64,000 bases of DNA. Origin: Antedon mediterranea (lineage: Eukaryota > Echinodermata > Crinoidea > Comatulida > Antedonidae). The stretch covers positions 8,307,201-8,371,200 of the forward strand of contig NC_092670.1 in the NCBI RefSeq assembly GCF_964355755.1, given 5' to 3'. Position 1 is the first letter of the stretch. The number at the start of each line of letters is the position of its first letter. Below are positions 12,310-25,443 of this stretch, in pieces. Under the pieces are notes generated by a model. The model made no database searches, was not told the DNA's origin, and saw only the letters and a list, made by a program, of their open reading frames with translations. Position numbers and translations under genes: made by a program.

Positions 12310-12354
12310 ATCTCAGTTGCAGTAAATTTTCTCTAAAACTTTATTTTTTTTTAG

Positions 12355-12740
12355 ATTTATGTGAAGAAACGACATCTTAATTGATGAATGAATACGAAAA
12401 TAGATTGTAACAGCATGAAATGTGAACACTGTGGATATAAATTTGAGTTAACGGAATTGAAGGTAGATTGAGGAACACGTACATTTTAAAGAGTTAAAGA
12501 AAGAAATCTTGAGGATTTTCTGCTGAATGGCCAGAAACCATATGATTTTGAAATTGAAGAAAGTTATTATTTCGGACTACTACTACAACTACTACTACTA
12601 CGACAAATCTGAACATCAACAATTATGAAAGTGAGAATTTGGGAAACACTGCCGAAGAAACACACTTCGTATGAATCTGAACATTGTGGGAAAATATTTA
12701 ACAAAATGTCAAGATGGTCTAAGAATGTTTTTTTTCTCAA
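12355..12740 (+). pseudogene. C2H2 zinc-finger relic, type II
   Basis: Contains attgatgaatgaatacga, atgaaatgtgaacactgtgg, aatttgagttaacggaattg, gaggattttctgctgaatgg and gaacattgtgggaaaatatt in the same order as 7,650-8,160. It holds the family start, N-terminal finger, DFLLNGQ linker and first array finger of a type II gene. The N-terminal finger is interrupted by aaggtagattgagg, which brings a stop, and several indels follow. There is a (CTA)n-like run at 12,580-12,602. It is the oldest type II remnant in the window. Confidence 0.7.
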
Positions 12741-12959
12741 AAGGAAACATTTAATCTCAGACAAGAAAAAATTATCGTATCTGTGATGTTGATATTTTAC
12801 GTAAATGTTGTTTAACCTTTAGGCATATATTTAAACAAGTTACGGTGCTCAGCGATGATGTATAAAAAGAGGGGTGACCCATTTCCCAATAGTTTGATTT
12901 GCCTCCGCACTTTTTCGCTAGAAATTTCCTAAAACCAGAAACGATAGCGACATTTAAAC

Positions 12960-14175
12960 AACATTTTTCTCAATTTGAAGATGTTGTCATTTTGGAACCT
13001 GAATGGAAGTAAATTATGAGTTCGTTATCTCCTCTTTATCGACAGGAAATCCTTTATGTACCGTTCGTTCATTCTATCCTTAATCCGCGAGACGCTGTCT
13101 TTGGTGGAAGAACAAAATGCGGCGCGATTATTCTACGAGGCTAGCATAGCAAAGATCATTACGTAGATTTCACAAGCCTCTATCCGTACTGCAATAATAC
13201 GGAACATATCCCGTTGTTGGTCACCCCGAGATTTTGGCATAAAAAACATATCGACCGATATTATTGCCTAATTAAATGCATAAAACCGCACGAACATTTG
13301 TTACATCCTGCATTACCATACAGGACCAATGGTAAACTTGTGTTTTCGTTATACCGCACCTGCGTAGAAAACTAATGTGTCAAGAAAGACGTAGAGATGG
13401 GATATAACCTAACCAAAGGTCATGCAATCCTCTAACCAGTATATTACCACTTTTTAAAAAAGAACCTTCAGGGTGGCCTGAGGTGTATCTCTGACGATGA
13501 CAAGCAGAAATATATCAGTATGAAGAAAATGAGGGAAAGAAATTAAATAAATTAATTAATTTATTAAATTAAAATAGATGAAACTGTATATAACGCTGGA
13601 TTAAAAGCTTTGGCTAAACTTATGTTAAATTGTTGAGGATAGTTTGGTCAGAAAGAAAATCAAGCTAAAACCACAATCACTAATGATGCAAAATGAAGTG
13701 TACGACCTTCTATCCACACCTGAAGTTATTGATTATAATGATGTTACCCTAATTAATGCCAACTTGGTAGAAGTTAAGTATGAAATTCAATAAAAAAGCG
13801 TCACAGAAATAAGAAAGTAAACATAGCTATTGCCGCTCGTTTCTAACATTACTAACCTTGGTGAATGGCAACCACCAATTGGAGATTATCTCGGTGAAGT
13901 AAAAAATGAAATTAATCAGAAAGATGGCCAGTTTTATTTCATGTTGTGTCCGGAGATACAAAAAATTACGTATACAAATCGGGTAAAAAAAAGTTAAATG
14001 ACAAACATTCTCAATAATTCAGTGCATTTTTATTAGTTCCATTGTTAGGAGTGTTGGACCAAATAAAATATCTACATCTGATTTAAACTGTATAACCCGA
14101 AAACCAAAGTCAAGAAAAATAGTTAATGAATCATCCACTAAAGATTATTTATAGATTTGTGTATGATAAACTCAA
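12960..14175 (+). pseudogene. Decayed Polinton/Maverick protein-primed DNA polymerase B (C-terminal part)
   Basis: Short conserved PolB pieces appear in colinear order across shifting frames: NPRDAVFGGRT (about 13,082), VDFTSLYPYCN (about 13,164; family-B motif A region, DxxSLYP), LPYRTNGKLVF (about 13,312), a GWPE...DDDKQKYI stretch (about 13,470), GLKALAKLMLN (about 13,600; motif B region, KxxxN), GDYLGEV (about 13,885), VVSGDTKNYVYK (about 13,943) and VYDKL near 14,162. This combination is characteristic of Polinton/Maverick transposon PolB. At least six frame changes or stops separate them, so the copy is dead. Integrase, ATPase and capsid genes were not recognised nearby, and the N-terminal exonuclease part is absent or unreadable. 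Confidence 0.75.
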
Positions 14176-14835
14176 ATAGGCCTAATTGATATTACTGTAC
14201 CGTACCATACGGCTATGTTTGATAAACTGCATGTTTTTGCTTCACATTCTTATGTTATCTCCGGAATATAATTTGTATAGGCCTACATATGTTTTTTTTT
14301 CACATTTTTTCTTTACGATTATTTAACGATCGTTTTACGATTATTTAACGTACGGTAGTTAAAGACTGTATATTTTCATCGGTAAGAATTCCAATTTGTT
14401 CTGTAGTTTTAGTAGGCCTAATTCGTTTTTAAATACTATTTTGTGTAATATTCTTGTAAATAAGAGAATTTATTTTTTGTAACGATTTTGTAAATATTAT
14501 AACATTTTTGTAACATTTATTTATCTTTTTGTAACTAAATATACTGAAATAAAATAAATTGTTACGTATATTTCATCTTTATTTAGTGTGTCGATTAACT
14601 TCAAAAACAAAACTTACTCTCTTAAATTCATCGATTGGGATTTTCAATCGTCTTACCTTTGATGATTAAACCCAAACTTTTTAGACTGAATATTGTATCC
14701 ATGACCGTGAAATACGCTCCAGTTGAAAATAAAGTTTCAACTGATAGAAAGTTTGATTACAACATCCAAATATTGTGATGTGTGACCGCGTGGACATGCA
14801 AACAAGTTTGTCCAATACCTCAAATGCATTAATCT
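14176..14835. other. AT-rich non-coding stretch
   Basis: No gene or recognisable repeat family was seen. It contains AT-rich runs, several taggccta words and an AATAAA-like tgaaataaaataaattg near 14,545. It could be the 3' flank of the Polinton relic. Confidence 0.3.
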
Positions 14836-14980
14836 CTCTTTGCAGCTTGAGTCTTGATCTCTTTTTGCAGCTTGAGTCTTGATCTCTTTTTGCAGCTTGA
14901 GTCTTGATCTCTGTTTGCAGCTTGAGTCTTGATCTCTTTTTGCAGCTTGAGTCTTGATCTCTGTTTGCAGCTTGAGTCCA
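14836..14980. repeat. 25-bp tandem repeat, 6 copies
   Basis: Unit TGCAGCTTGAGTCTTGATCT plus CTTTT, starting at 14,841, 14,866, 14,891, 14,916, 14,941 and 14,966. CTTTTT and CTGTTT variants alternate in the later copies. The reverse-strand frame through it is incidental. Confidence 0.85.
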
Positions 14981-15169
14981 ATCCAGGTTTCACATGCATA
15001 ACATCTAATGAAAATATTCCGGGCTACTACAAACGAAAACATAATCAGATGAACAGAATTAATATTATTATTATTATTCAAACAAAGAAATAGGCATAGG
15101 GCTAAACTCTTTCAATATTACTGTAACTGTAAAAAAAAAATATATAAATTACTAGTATTCAGTTGAATT

Positions 15170-15720
15170 GACGGGGAGGATTAAATCCATATTGGCGACT
15201 CAGTACGATGGCAAAGATATAACAAGTATGATGATCCGTTGGTTGGGGACACACCACGCGACGCGCCAGGTACACAGCACGTGGTTGCAGGAGATGGAGG
15301 AGAGAGAGTAGAGACGTGTCATGCATCTTTCAACAGATTGATTTCACTGTAAAGATGTACTTATAATAGGCCTACTAATGATTGGTGAACTTAAGTTAAT
15401 GGTAGCTAGTTAGTAGTCTATACAGTACTTATAGTTAGACCTCCTAGGCATGTTAATTTATGGTTAATTAATTTACTACCTAGCAGCAGCAGAAGCTAGA
15501 ATTTCGCTAGTAACATGATATCCGATCAGTGCTACTGTACAGTTCGGTCGCGATTCAAATCGGCCGTGGTGGTACGTATTCGGTCGCTTCTTCACCGCTT
15601 GACTTATCTCTATGGCTATAATGTGAAGCGCCGCTGTCGAAATTTCTATTTCAAAGCTTGGACGTCTCAGGCAGAAATCATTTATGAAATACATCATCAA
15701 TTGGGACATTAGGGGGTACT
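15170..15720. repeat. 5' flank module of the paired unit, copy 1 of 3
   Basis: Shares gatttcactgtaaagatgta, aatttactacctagcagc, gctagaatttcgctagta and ccgatcagtgctactg with 40,930-41,470, and the middle part with 60,420-60,612. It lies about 0.55 kb upstream of type I copy B. It is probably the left portion of units B and C and may include promoter or first-exon sequence, but no clear core promoter was recognised. Confidence 0.5.
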
Positions 15721-16257
15721 ATATAATAAGTATTTATATCAGAGAGTTACAGTACCTGCTTTTGCTGTCTGGAATAATAATAATACAGTTTTCTTCCATA
15801 GTTCAACATATTTATAATTTTTTAGGCCAGCCTAGGCCTACTAAAAAGTATCAGTCTTTTTGCCTTTTTAGTTATTTTTATTTTTATTACTTTAAATAAA
15901 GTTATTCACTTTTTTAGAAAAAATAAGTTAATTAATACACATTATAAAAAAAAAATATATGATTAAATTTAACTAAAAAAACTGTCGCAATCGACTTCCA
16001 ATTGAACATTCTTACTTTAAATTATAGTTTTTAAATTAATTTTTTGGTTCAAATTTTAGTCAAACTGAATAACTATTAGATGGCATATTCAACACACAAA
16101 TTAAAAAAAAAAATTTATTGGGGGAATTGAGTGGGTGGAAATATTTCTTTAAATAAATCAGTGACAAAAAAAATTCTCAAAACCATGAATAGTCTATTAT
16201 TATCATTACCGTAGTTAATTTAACGACATATTTTCTTTCAGAATTACAGAATACAAC
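15721..16257 (+). other. Upstream intron/flank of type I copy B
   Basis: Contains ttacagtacctgcttttgct and cagttttcttccatagtt shared with 1,150-1,265, and ends in the acceptor ttttctttcag at 16,241, 16 nt before the ATG. Relative to unit A it lacks the Helitron-bearing first kilobase. Confidence 0.5.
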
Positions 16258-17328
16258 ATGAAATATAAATGTGAACACTGTGGAGTTAAGTTGGAATTCA
16301 GTGACTTGAAAGAACATTTAGGATTACACAATCATTCTAAAGAAATAAAATGTGAGCTCTGTGACGATACAATTGACAAGTGTAACCTACATAACCAGAC
16401 ACCATATGAATGTGAGCATGAGGAGAAAGGAAATCAGAATTTGAAAAAAACATTTTTGAGGACAAACACAGGAGAGACACCATATGAATGTCAACATTGT
16501 GGTAAGAAATTTAAACAAAATGGAAATTTGAAGATACATTTGAGAATACACACAAGAGAGACACCATATGAATGTGAACATTGTGGTAAGAAATTTAAAC
16601 AAAATGGAAATTTGAAGATACATTTGAGAACACACACAGGAGAGACACCATATGAATGTGAACAATGTGGAACGAAATTTAAACACAATAGAAGTTTGAA
16701 GATACATTTGAGAACACACACTAGAGAGGCACCATACGAATGTCAACATTGTGGTAAGAAATTTAAACAAAATGAGAATTTTAAGATACATTTGAGAACA
16801 CACACTACAGAGGCACCATATGAATGTGAACATTGTGGTAAGAAATTTAAACAAAATTGGGATTTGAAAAGACATTTGAGAGTACACACAAGAGAGACAC
16901 CATATGAATGTGTATATTGTGGTAAGAAATTTAAACTAAATGGAAATTTGAAGAGACATTTGAGAATAAACACAGGAGAGACACCATATGAATGTGAACA
17001 TTGTGGTAAGAAATTTAAACAAAATGGAAATTTGAAGATACATTTGAGAAAACACACAGGAGAGACACCATATGAATGTGAACATTGTGGTAAGAAATTT
17101 AAACTAAATGGAAATTTGAAGATGCATTTGAAAACACACACAGGAGGGACACCATATGAATGTTAACATTGTGGGAAGAAATTTAAACAGAATGGAAATT
17201 TGAAGATACATTTGAGAACACACACAATAGAGACACCATATGAATGTGAACATTGTGGAACGAAATTTACACGGAATGCTACTTTGAAAGCACATTTAAA
17301 AACACATAACACACCTTATGAAATTTAA
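16258..17328 (+). pseudogene. C2H2 zinc-finger gene, type I copy B, single nonsense codon
   Basis: Same architecture as copies A and C but short: N-terminal family finger, one 25-residue-type degenerate unit (with an extra residue, KKTFLRTN), then ten 28-residue fingers ending THNTPYEI at 17,328. The frame is continuous over all 357 codons except TAA at 17,164-17,166, where paralogues have CAA (CQHCG). The lesion removes the last two fingers. If translated as is, it gives 302 residues with eight fingers. Finger helices vary at contact positions (QNGNLKI, HNRSLKI, QNWDLKR, LNGNLKR). It could still be expressed as a truncated protein. Confidence 0.85.
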
Positions 17329-18790
<1,462 letters not shown>

Positions 18791-19045
18791 CTGTACTGTA
18801 TAAATGTTAATGTTCTGTGTGTTGTTGTTTTTTGTTTTGTTTAAAGTACACACACACTTTCAATTCTAAATGTACACTCTTTTACTTATTAGTTAGTAAA
18901 TTGTTGTTATAACATTTATTATAGTACTATGATACCATAGGACTTAATTATTGTATTATTTTAATTTACTTTATTATAACATTATGCATTTTTGGTTTTG
19001 TTTACACTTTGTTTCGTTTGTGATATTTTGTTGGTCAAAAATTAT

Positions 19046-19162
19046 AATAAACCCTTTCTATGATTTATAATGTACAGTAGCCTTCCTATGTAATAAAGCC
19101 TTTCTATGATTTTTATTTCAAAGTAACAGTTTTCTTTTATAGTCGGTTTTTGTAACAATAAA
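19046..19162 (+). terminator. Polyadenylation signal cluster, unit B
   Basis: AATAAA at 19,046, 19,092 and 19,157, equivalent to 6,021-6,137. Spacing of the first two is 46 bp, the same ancestral unit that expanded in unit C. Confidence 0.5.
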
Positions 19163-19283
19163 ATCAAGTTTTATTCATATATATTCAAGATGCTGTATAA
19201 TATACTATTTTCTTTGTGTATATTTGTAAACACATGGCGACACAACAAGGGATAGATAGATAGTAGTTTGTATTTTATATTTT

Positions 19284-19369
19284 TAGTCGCGTGGACGCGA
19301 CTCTATAGTTCACTATGTCGGTCGGTCGGTCTGTCGGTCCGGTATCACTATGCGTTTTAGCACCCGACT
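19284..19369 (+). mobile_element. MITE-like GTCGCGTG/(CGGT)n repeat, unit B
   Basis: AGTCGCGTGGACGCGACTCT at the left, gtcggtcggtcggtctgtcg in the middle, GCACCCGACT at the right. Same position as 6,260-6,364 in unit A, so it was present before A and B separated. Confidence 0.5.
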
Positions 19370-19830
19370 TATGGCTGTTGGCCTTGTTATGTTGAAGTTG
19401 AGGTATTCATGAGCAGAGGTACACTATAGGTTATGTTTTGGAAAAAAAAGTGTATACTGTAGTCATTAGAATTTTAAAGTACTGTAGTTATATTATAGAT
19501 AACTGATTTTGCTGCAGTTTTGCAATCGATCAGAATATTCAAAACTTAATGTTGTTACGTGTTGTCAAAAGAATTGACACAACAATGTAACACTCAATCC
19601 AAGGAGTAACAACTCTCTTCTAAATCCAATTATCTAATTATAGTGGAATTTCAATACAATTCTACATAATTGGCGTTATACAGTATACTGTAAAGGCAGT
19701 GACGATCCACTATTAGATCTCCAGATAAAGCCTTTCTCCACCCACTATACACAATGGTAGAGTGGGTCGATTATAATGTCTCGGGGCGTTACTCAACAAG
19801 TACTCTTACGGCATCTAAATAGATAATTCA

Positions 19831-19981
19831 ATTTGCTTAATTATACTCTCAACCAATCAAATACCGTAAATAAGTACTTGTCTGCCAGTCTATGATCCTA
19901 TTTATTGCTGAGGAATGCCATTCAGTTGTATACAGTGGCAGCGAGAGAACGACTGAGGAAGACGATAATTATCATTGAGGT
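19831..19981 (+). promoter_or_regulatory. Probable promoter and first exon of type II copy B
   Basis: ATTTGCTT (19,831-19,838), CTCAACCAATCAAAT with CCAAT at 19,853, then the exon-like ggcagcgagagaacgactga and a GT donor at 19,980. One base of the octamer differs from units A and C. Confidence 0.5.
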
Positions 19982-20010
19982 AGGTACACGTTCCTAAACT
20001 GAAATATTGA

Positions 20011-20255
20011 TTATGAGACAATCGGCGTGTGTGTTTCTTATAATTGTTAGCAGGATACTCGAAAATGTATTGCCGATTTTCTTAAGATTTTAACGGATAG
20101 GTTCATAGCTGTATGGGAACACGTTATTCAATTTCATATGACTAGTAGATCAAATATCAAGCTGACCACAGCAATGGAAAGTTTCACCATAGGGATTTTC
20201 ATTGCTTATTACGTATTTGTTGATATGTGGCATTGGCCCTCGCAATTAACACTCT
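20011..20255 (+). mobile_element. H1 Helitron relic in type II intron, unit B
   Basis: Starts ttatgagacaatcggcgtgt, contains gttagcaggatactcg, ends gcaattaacactctaac. Same as 6,990-7,275 but without the cctccgcc head. Confidence 0.4.
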
Positions 20256-20638
20256 AACTATCTATTTTGTTTGTAACGTATTGTATAGGGCTTGGTTCTA
20301 TTTGATACGGCTTGGTAATTAGGAGGACCCCGATTTATGTTTCTTTTCCCAGAAAAATAGTAGGCCTAATGCCTTAAAATAATGCAAGCTAATATCACTC
20401 AAATTAATCCGTTACCATTAGGCCTCAGTAAATCTAATTAAAACAAAAGCTGTATACACGACATTAAAGTCGAATACGCCAATTTTAAATTCTTTGACAT
20501 TATTCTGTTACAAAACTACTGTATGTACATAAGTTTGTTTTTCAATATAGTGTAGCTAACATGAATAGTACTACTAAGTATAGCCTGGAGGAAGTAGAAT
20601 TATAGTTTTGACAATTGTATTTTTTTATAGATTTATTG

Positions 20639-21999
20639 ATGAATGAATATGACTTCAACAAAGAAGAATTTAACAGTGTAAATACCAACATGAAATGCAA
20701 ATGTGAACACTGTGGAGATGAATTTGAGTTCAGGGATTTGAAGGAACATTTAGGAATACACGTACATAGTAAAGAGTTTAAATGTGAAAACTCCGAGGAT
20801 TTTCTGCTAAATGGCCAAGCACCATATTATGACTTTGAACATTGTAGGCCTAGAATTGAAGAAAGTAAACATTTTGGACTACCCATTGTCGAAAAATCTT
20901 CATATGAATTTGAACATTGTCGAAATGACGAAAGTGAGAATTCAAGTAACACTGCCGTAGAAGCTTCGTATGAATTAGAACATTGTCGAAATGAAGAAAA
21001 TGAGAATTTGGGAAACACCGTATACTAAATCTGATGAAAATTGTGGAACTGAAGAAAGGGGTGATTTGGGAATTCACACTTTCGAAGAAACTTCGTTTGG
21101 TTGTGAAAATTGTGGGAAAGTGATGATTTAACAAAACCATTTTAAAATTCACACAAGAGAGACACAACATGAATGTGAACATTGTGGGAAGACATTTAAA
21201 CAGAATGCGAATTTGAAAAAGCATTTGAGAATACACACAGGAGAAGCACCATTTGAATGTAAACACTGTGGGAAGAATTTTAAAGAAAGGGGGAATTTAA
21301 ACAAGCATTTGCGGATGCATACAGGAGAGAAACCATATGATTGTGAATACTGTGGGAAGAAATTTAGATCTAGTGTAAATTTGACAAAACATTTGAGAGT
21401 ACACACAGGAGAGAAGCCATACGAATGTGAACAGTGTCAAAGGAAATTTAAACACAGTGGGCAATTAAAAATACATTTTAGAACTCACACAGGGGAGACA
21501 CCGTATGGATGTGAACATTGTGGAAAGAAATTTAAATAGAGAGTGATTTTGAGAGAACATTTGATTGAGAATACACACAGGAGAGAAACCATATGAATGT
21601 ATATTTTGCGCGAAGAACTTTAGAACTAGTAGTTATTTAAATATACATTTGAGATTACACACAGGATGCAAATCGTATGAATGTGAATATTGTGGACAGA
21701 AATTTATCACTAATGGGACTTTAAAAAAACATTTGATAATTCACACCGGAGAGACACCTTATGAATGTGAGCATTGTGGAAAGAAATTTGAACATAATGG
21801 ATATTTAAAATTACATTTGAGAATACACACGGGAGAGAAACCATATAAATGTGAACAATGTGGAATACAATTTCAATGGGATAAAACCTTCAAAAGGCAT
21901 CTAAAAACACACACACACAGACACTCTTTAAATGAAAACACTGTGCTATCATCTTTAAATTCAATTACATTATTACCAATCAATCAATTACAAAATTAG
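20639..21999 (+). pseudogene. C2H2 zinc-finger gene, type II copy B, multiply broken
   Basis: Acceptor ttttttatag ends at 20,630; ATG 20,639 (MNEYDFNKEEFNSVNTNMK). N-terminal finger [22 protein letters not shown], then the DFLLNGQ linker with EHCRNDESEN repeats. Lesions relative to copy C: a 14-nt deletion near 21,019 that brings an early stop, a deletion of about 13 nt near 21,118 removing part of the first array finger, CAG changed to TAG at 21,537-21,539, and 4 extra nt at about 21,564. The remaining finger DNA is well preserved to 21,999. It retains the 8 nt at finger 7 that copy C has lost. Ends ...LPINQLQN like copy C. Non-functional as a whole, although 21,213-21,539 and 21,565-21,999 are open blocks. 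Confidence 0.85.
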
Positions 22000-22676
22000 A
22001 ACTTACATATTTCTTTTCACTCTGATTGTTAAAGCATTTGATTGAAAAGATGGAATTTCTCAATATAAAATATTGTGTTTTGGTAAAGATATGAGGCACA
22101 TATATTTTTTATTCTGTAGATGGATTCATGACAGAGAAATCAGTTAACTGAACATTTTGTTTAAGTTTTTCATATCTCCCTTTATTTTATGTTATTGTAA
22201 AGTGTATTGATTTTATGTATCGTATTCCTCGTTTTCGTCAGTCACAAAATAGTGTAATTATTATTTGTACAGTGTTACCGCTAGAATAGGCCAAAATAGT
22301 AACAATCGGTAATATTACGTGTGTTTACTCGCTTTTGAAATCTTTTCAATGCAAATTAAAGAGAAATAATATCAAATTGTACCATTCTAAAAATATTAAC
22401 AGTAAATATTCGTGCAACAATTTTTAAACAAAATTAACTAGGGCAACTACATTGTAAATTATTGCATCTCTAAATTATTTATGGAGTGCTACGATGACAT
22501 GACTGATCTATTATATTTAAGTTATTGAAATGTTATTTCAATGTGATTTCATTATAACAGTGTTTACAATGTTATAGGCTTTGATTTATTTTTATATTTG
22601 CTTTCATTTTAATTACTTATATGTATGCAATCGTGTTTTCAATCAAATAGTTTATAGGCCAGTGTGTTTTGGAGTA

Positions 22677-24258
22677 TATCGCAAAAATAATAGCAGTTTG
22701 TACAGTAGGTCAGTGGTGTAGGAAAGAGTGGTATCGCACAAAATAATAGCAGTTTGTACAGTAGGTCAGTGGTGTAGGAAAGAGTGGTATCGCACAAAAT
22801 AATAGCAGTTTGTACAGTAGGTCAGTGGTGTAGGAAAGAGTGGTATCGCACAAAATAATAGCAGTTTGTACAGTAGGTCAGTGGTGTAGGAAAGAGTGGT
22901 ATCGCACAAAATAATAGCAGTTTGTACAGTAGGTCAGTGGTGTAGGAAAGAGTGGTATCGCACAAAATAATAGCATTTTGTACAGTAGGTCAGTGGTGTA
23001 GGAAAGAGTGGTATCGCACAAAATAATAGCATTTTGTACAGTAGGTCAGTGGTGTAGGAAAGAGTGGTATCGCACAAAATAATAGCATTTTGTACAGTAG
23101 GTCAGTGGTGTAGGAAAGAGTGGTATCGCACAAAATAATAGCAGTTTGTACAGTAGGTCAGTGGTGTAGGAAAGAGTGGTATCGCACAAAATAATAGCAG
23201 TTTGTACAGTAGGTCAGTGGTGTAGGAAAGAGTGGTATCGCACAAAATAATAGCAGTTTGTACAGTAGGTCAGTGGTGTAGGAAAGAGTGGTATCGCACA
23301 AAATAATAGCAGTTTGTACAGTAGGTCAGTGGTGTAGGAAAGAGTGGTATCGCACAAAATAATAGCAGTTTGTACAGTAGGTCAGTGGTGTAGGAAAGAG
23401 TGGTATCGCACAAAATAATAGCAGTTTGTACAAGTAGGTCAGTGGTGTAGGAAAGAGTGGTATCGCACAAAATAATAGCAGTTTGTACAGTAGGTCAGTG
23501 GTGTAGGAAAGAGTGGTATCGCACAAAATAATAGCAGTTTGTACAGTAGGTCAGTGGTGTAGGAAAGAGTGGTATCGCACAAAATAATAGCAGTTTGTAC
23601 AGTAGGTCAGTGGTGTAGGAAAGAGTGGTATCGCACAAAATAATAGCAGTTTGTACAGTAGGTCAGTGGTGTAGGAAAGAGTGGTATCGCACAAAATAAT
23701 AGCAGTTTGTACAGTAGGTCAGTGGTGTAGGAAAGAGTGGTATCGCACAAAATAATAGCAGTTTGTACAGTAGGTCAGTGGTGTAGGAAAGAGTGGTATC
23801 GCACAAAATAATAGCAGTTTGTACAGTAGGTCAGTGGTGTAGGAAAGAGTGATATCGCACAAAATAATAGCAGTTTGTACAGTAGGTCAGTGGTGTAGGA
23901 AAGAGTGGTATCGCACAAAATAATAGCAGTTTGTACAGTAGGTCAGTGGTGTAGGAAAGAGTGGTATCGCACAAAATAATAGCAGTTTGTACAAGTAGGT
24001 CAGTGGTGTAGGAAAGAGTGGTATCGCACAAAATAATAGCAGTTTGTACAGTAGGTCAGTGGTGTAGGAAAGAGTGGTATCGCACAAAATAATAGCAGTT
24101 TGTACAGTAGGTCAGTGGTGTAGGAAAGAGTGGTATCGCACAAAATAATAGCAGTTTGTACAGTAGGTCAGTGGTGTAGGAAAGAGTGGTATCGCACAAA
24201 ATAATAGCAGTTTGTACAGTAGGTCAGTGGTGTAGGAAAGAGTGGTATCGCACAAAAT
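22677..24258. repeat. 56-bp satellite, about 28 copies
   Basis: Unit gtggtatcgcacaaaataat, agcagtttgtacagtagg, tcagtggtgtaggaaaga (three consecutive pieces of one 56-bp period). Copies are almost identical. Three adjacent units carry gcattttg in place of gcagtttg (about 22,974-23,100). A one-base insertion (tacaagtagg) occurs at 23,431 and again at 23,992, exactly 561 bp apart, so a ten-unit block was duplicated. Unit C has just over one copy at the matching place (55,509-55,572). Confidence 0.95.
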
Positions 24259-24352
24259 TCCAACAATGCAGAATTACCAATTTATTTGGTTATGTAGTTT
24301 GCAATGTTTAATATCTCTGTTTCATTTGATTTAGTATAAAAGTGGAAATTAC

Positions 24353-24358
24353 AATAAA
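24353..24358 (+). terminator. AATAAA downstream of satellite, unit B
   Basis: Sequence ggaaattacaataaaat is shared with 55,668 in unit C. If it serves the type II transcript, the 56-bp satellite lies inside the 3' UTR. Confidence 0.35.
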
Positions 24359-24754
24359 ATATTATGATTGCCTTATTTAAATTTAATGTTTCTTCATTTA
24401 TTTATTTGACCAAAAAACAATAATGTAAAACAAAACTGAGGAGGAGAATCGGTGGTCAGGACGGTAAAGCAAAGATTTATAATATTCAAAATCATCATAT
24501 AAAACAAGGAAAAAAATCATTTAGCGATTTAGAGAAAGATTTATAATTGCCCAGAAGGATTCAGAGTCAATTGATGATAAAATATAAAGCACTGTCTACA
24601 TAGCACTATCAACATTTTATGTGACAAAAAATGTGATGAGTGTGGACGTGATGATGTCATATACCATATTTGGGCATTTCACTACCATATTTGGGCAAAT
24701 CACACTCTTAGTTTGATAAGACAAAGCTATAGGAAGAGATTCAGAAACAGCTAA

Positions 24755-25262
24755 TTAATTTAATTCAAATTCAAACTGTTTATTGCAACAAGGTAAGCAT
24801 TGTTATATTTACAAAATAACAACTACAATTCATTTCGTCACTTTGACGAATTATTTGTGATCATTGTGAAAACACAATTTTACTGACGTTTCATTTTTTT
24901 AAAATAAACTATGAGCGCAAAACATTGATGTATTCCATCCATGACCTGATGCATAGGCCTACTATTATAGAGTGCTGCTATTAGTGTCGTATTTAATATG
25001 TACAGTATATACGGTATATCTATATACAGTGTAGTAGGTGAAATTACGTGACCCACACTATGTTCTAATGTTTTGGTATGATGATGACAATTTCGGAAGA
25101 TAATGATTTGAGCAAAAGATATAACTCTTTTAAAATGTTTAGGCCCTATAACTTTGACGAAAGACATGATAAAACTACATTTTAATTCAACTGACTATTA
25201 TTATAATGTCAACATTCAACAATTTTTATATGAATTCATATCTACATTTCAGCAGCTTCACA
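24755..25262 (-). mobile_element. Retroelement tail plus truncated H2 Helitron, unit B
   Basis: 24,755-24,820, read on the minus strand, gives gttgcaataaacagtttgaa followed by a ttgaatt run, like the 3' tail of a LINE or SINE. From 24,821 a hairpin CGTCACTTTGACG and the H2 body (gtgatcatt, ggtgaaattacgtgacc, gaattcatatctac) follow. The terminal CTAG is altered to GTAG on the minus strand. Both parts recur at 56,050-56,640. Confidence 0.45.
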
Positions 25263-25443
25263 TTTTCCCAATTGGAAAAACTCGTATCATCAACGTGGCG
25301 GCCACCGGAGCACTTTTTGGTAGTGGTTCATCTCGGCCGGTTACAGAACGCGATATTGTATTGAGCGCCAAAAGTGCCCGTTATGATAGTGTAATAGTGA
25401 CGACGTGTACAACACAGGCTTTAAAGTTAACGATGTTTTTATG
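25263..25443 (+). other. Open, GC-richer stretch, unidentified
   Basis: Frame open through about 60 codons, including GKTRIINVAATGALFGSGS and then VTERDIVLSAK, ending TGA at 25,441. Base composition is clearly richer in GC than its surroundings. No homologue is recognised. It follows a possible acceptor (atttcag at about 25,251) and precedes AT-rich sequence with an ataataaag signal, so a terminal exon or a processed insertion is possible. Absent from unit C. Confidence 0.25.

Noticed and set aside
12960-14175. Interpretation as a host DNA polymerase gene
   Set aside because: The motif set and spacing fit protein-primed Polinton PolB, no introns fit the frame changes, and many stops are present.
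14737-15081. Minus-strand open frame of 114 codons
   Set aside because: It is mainly the 25-bp tandem repeat translated, without homologues or start context.
22677-24258. CRISPR-like array
   Set aside because: Units are identical with no unique spacers, there are no cas genes and the DNA is eukaryotic. It is a satellite.
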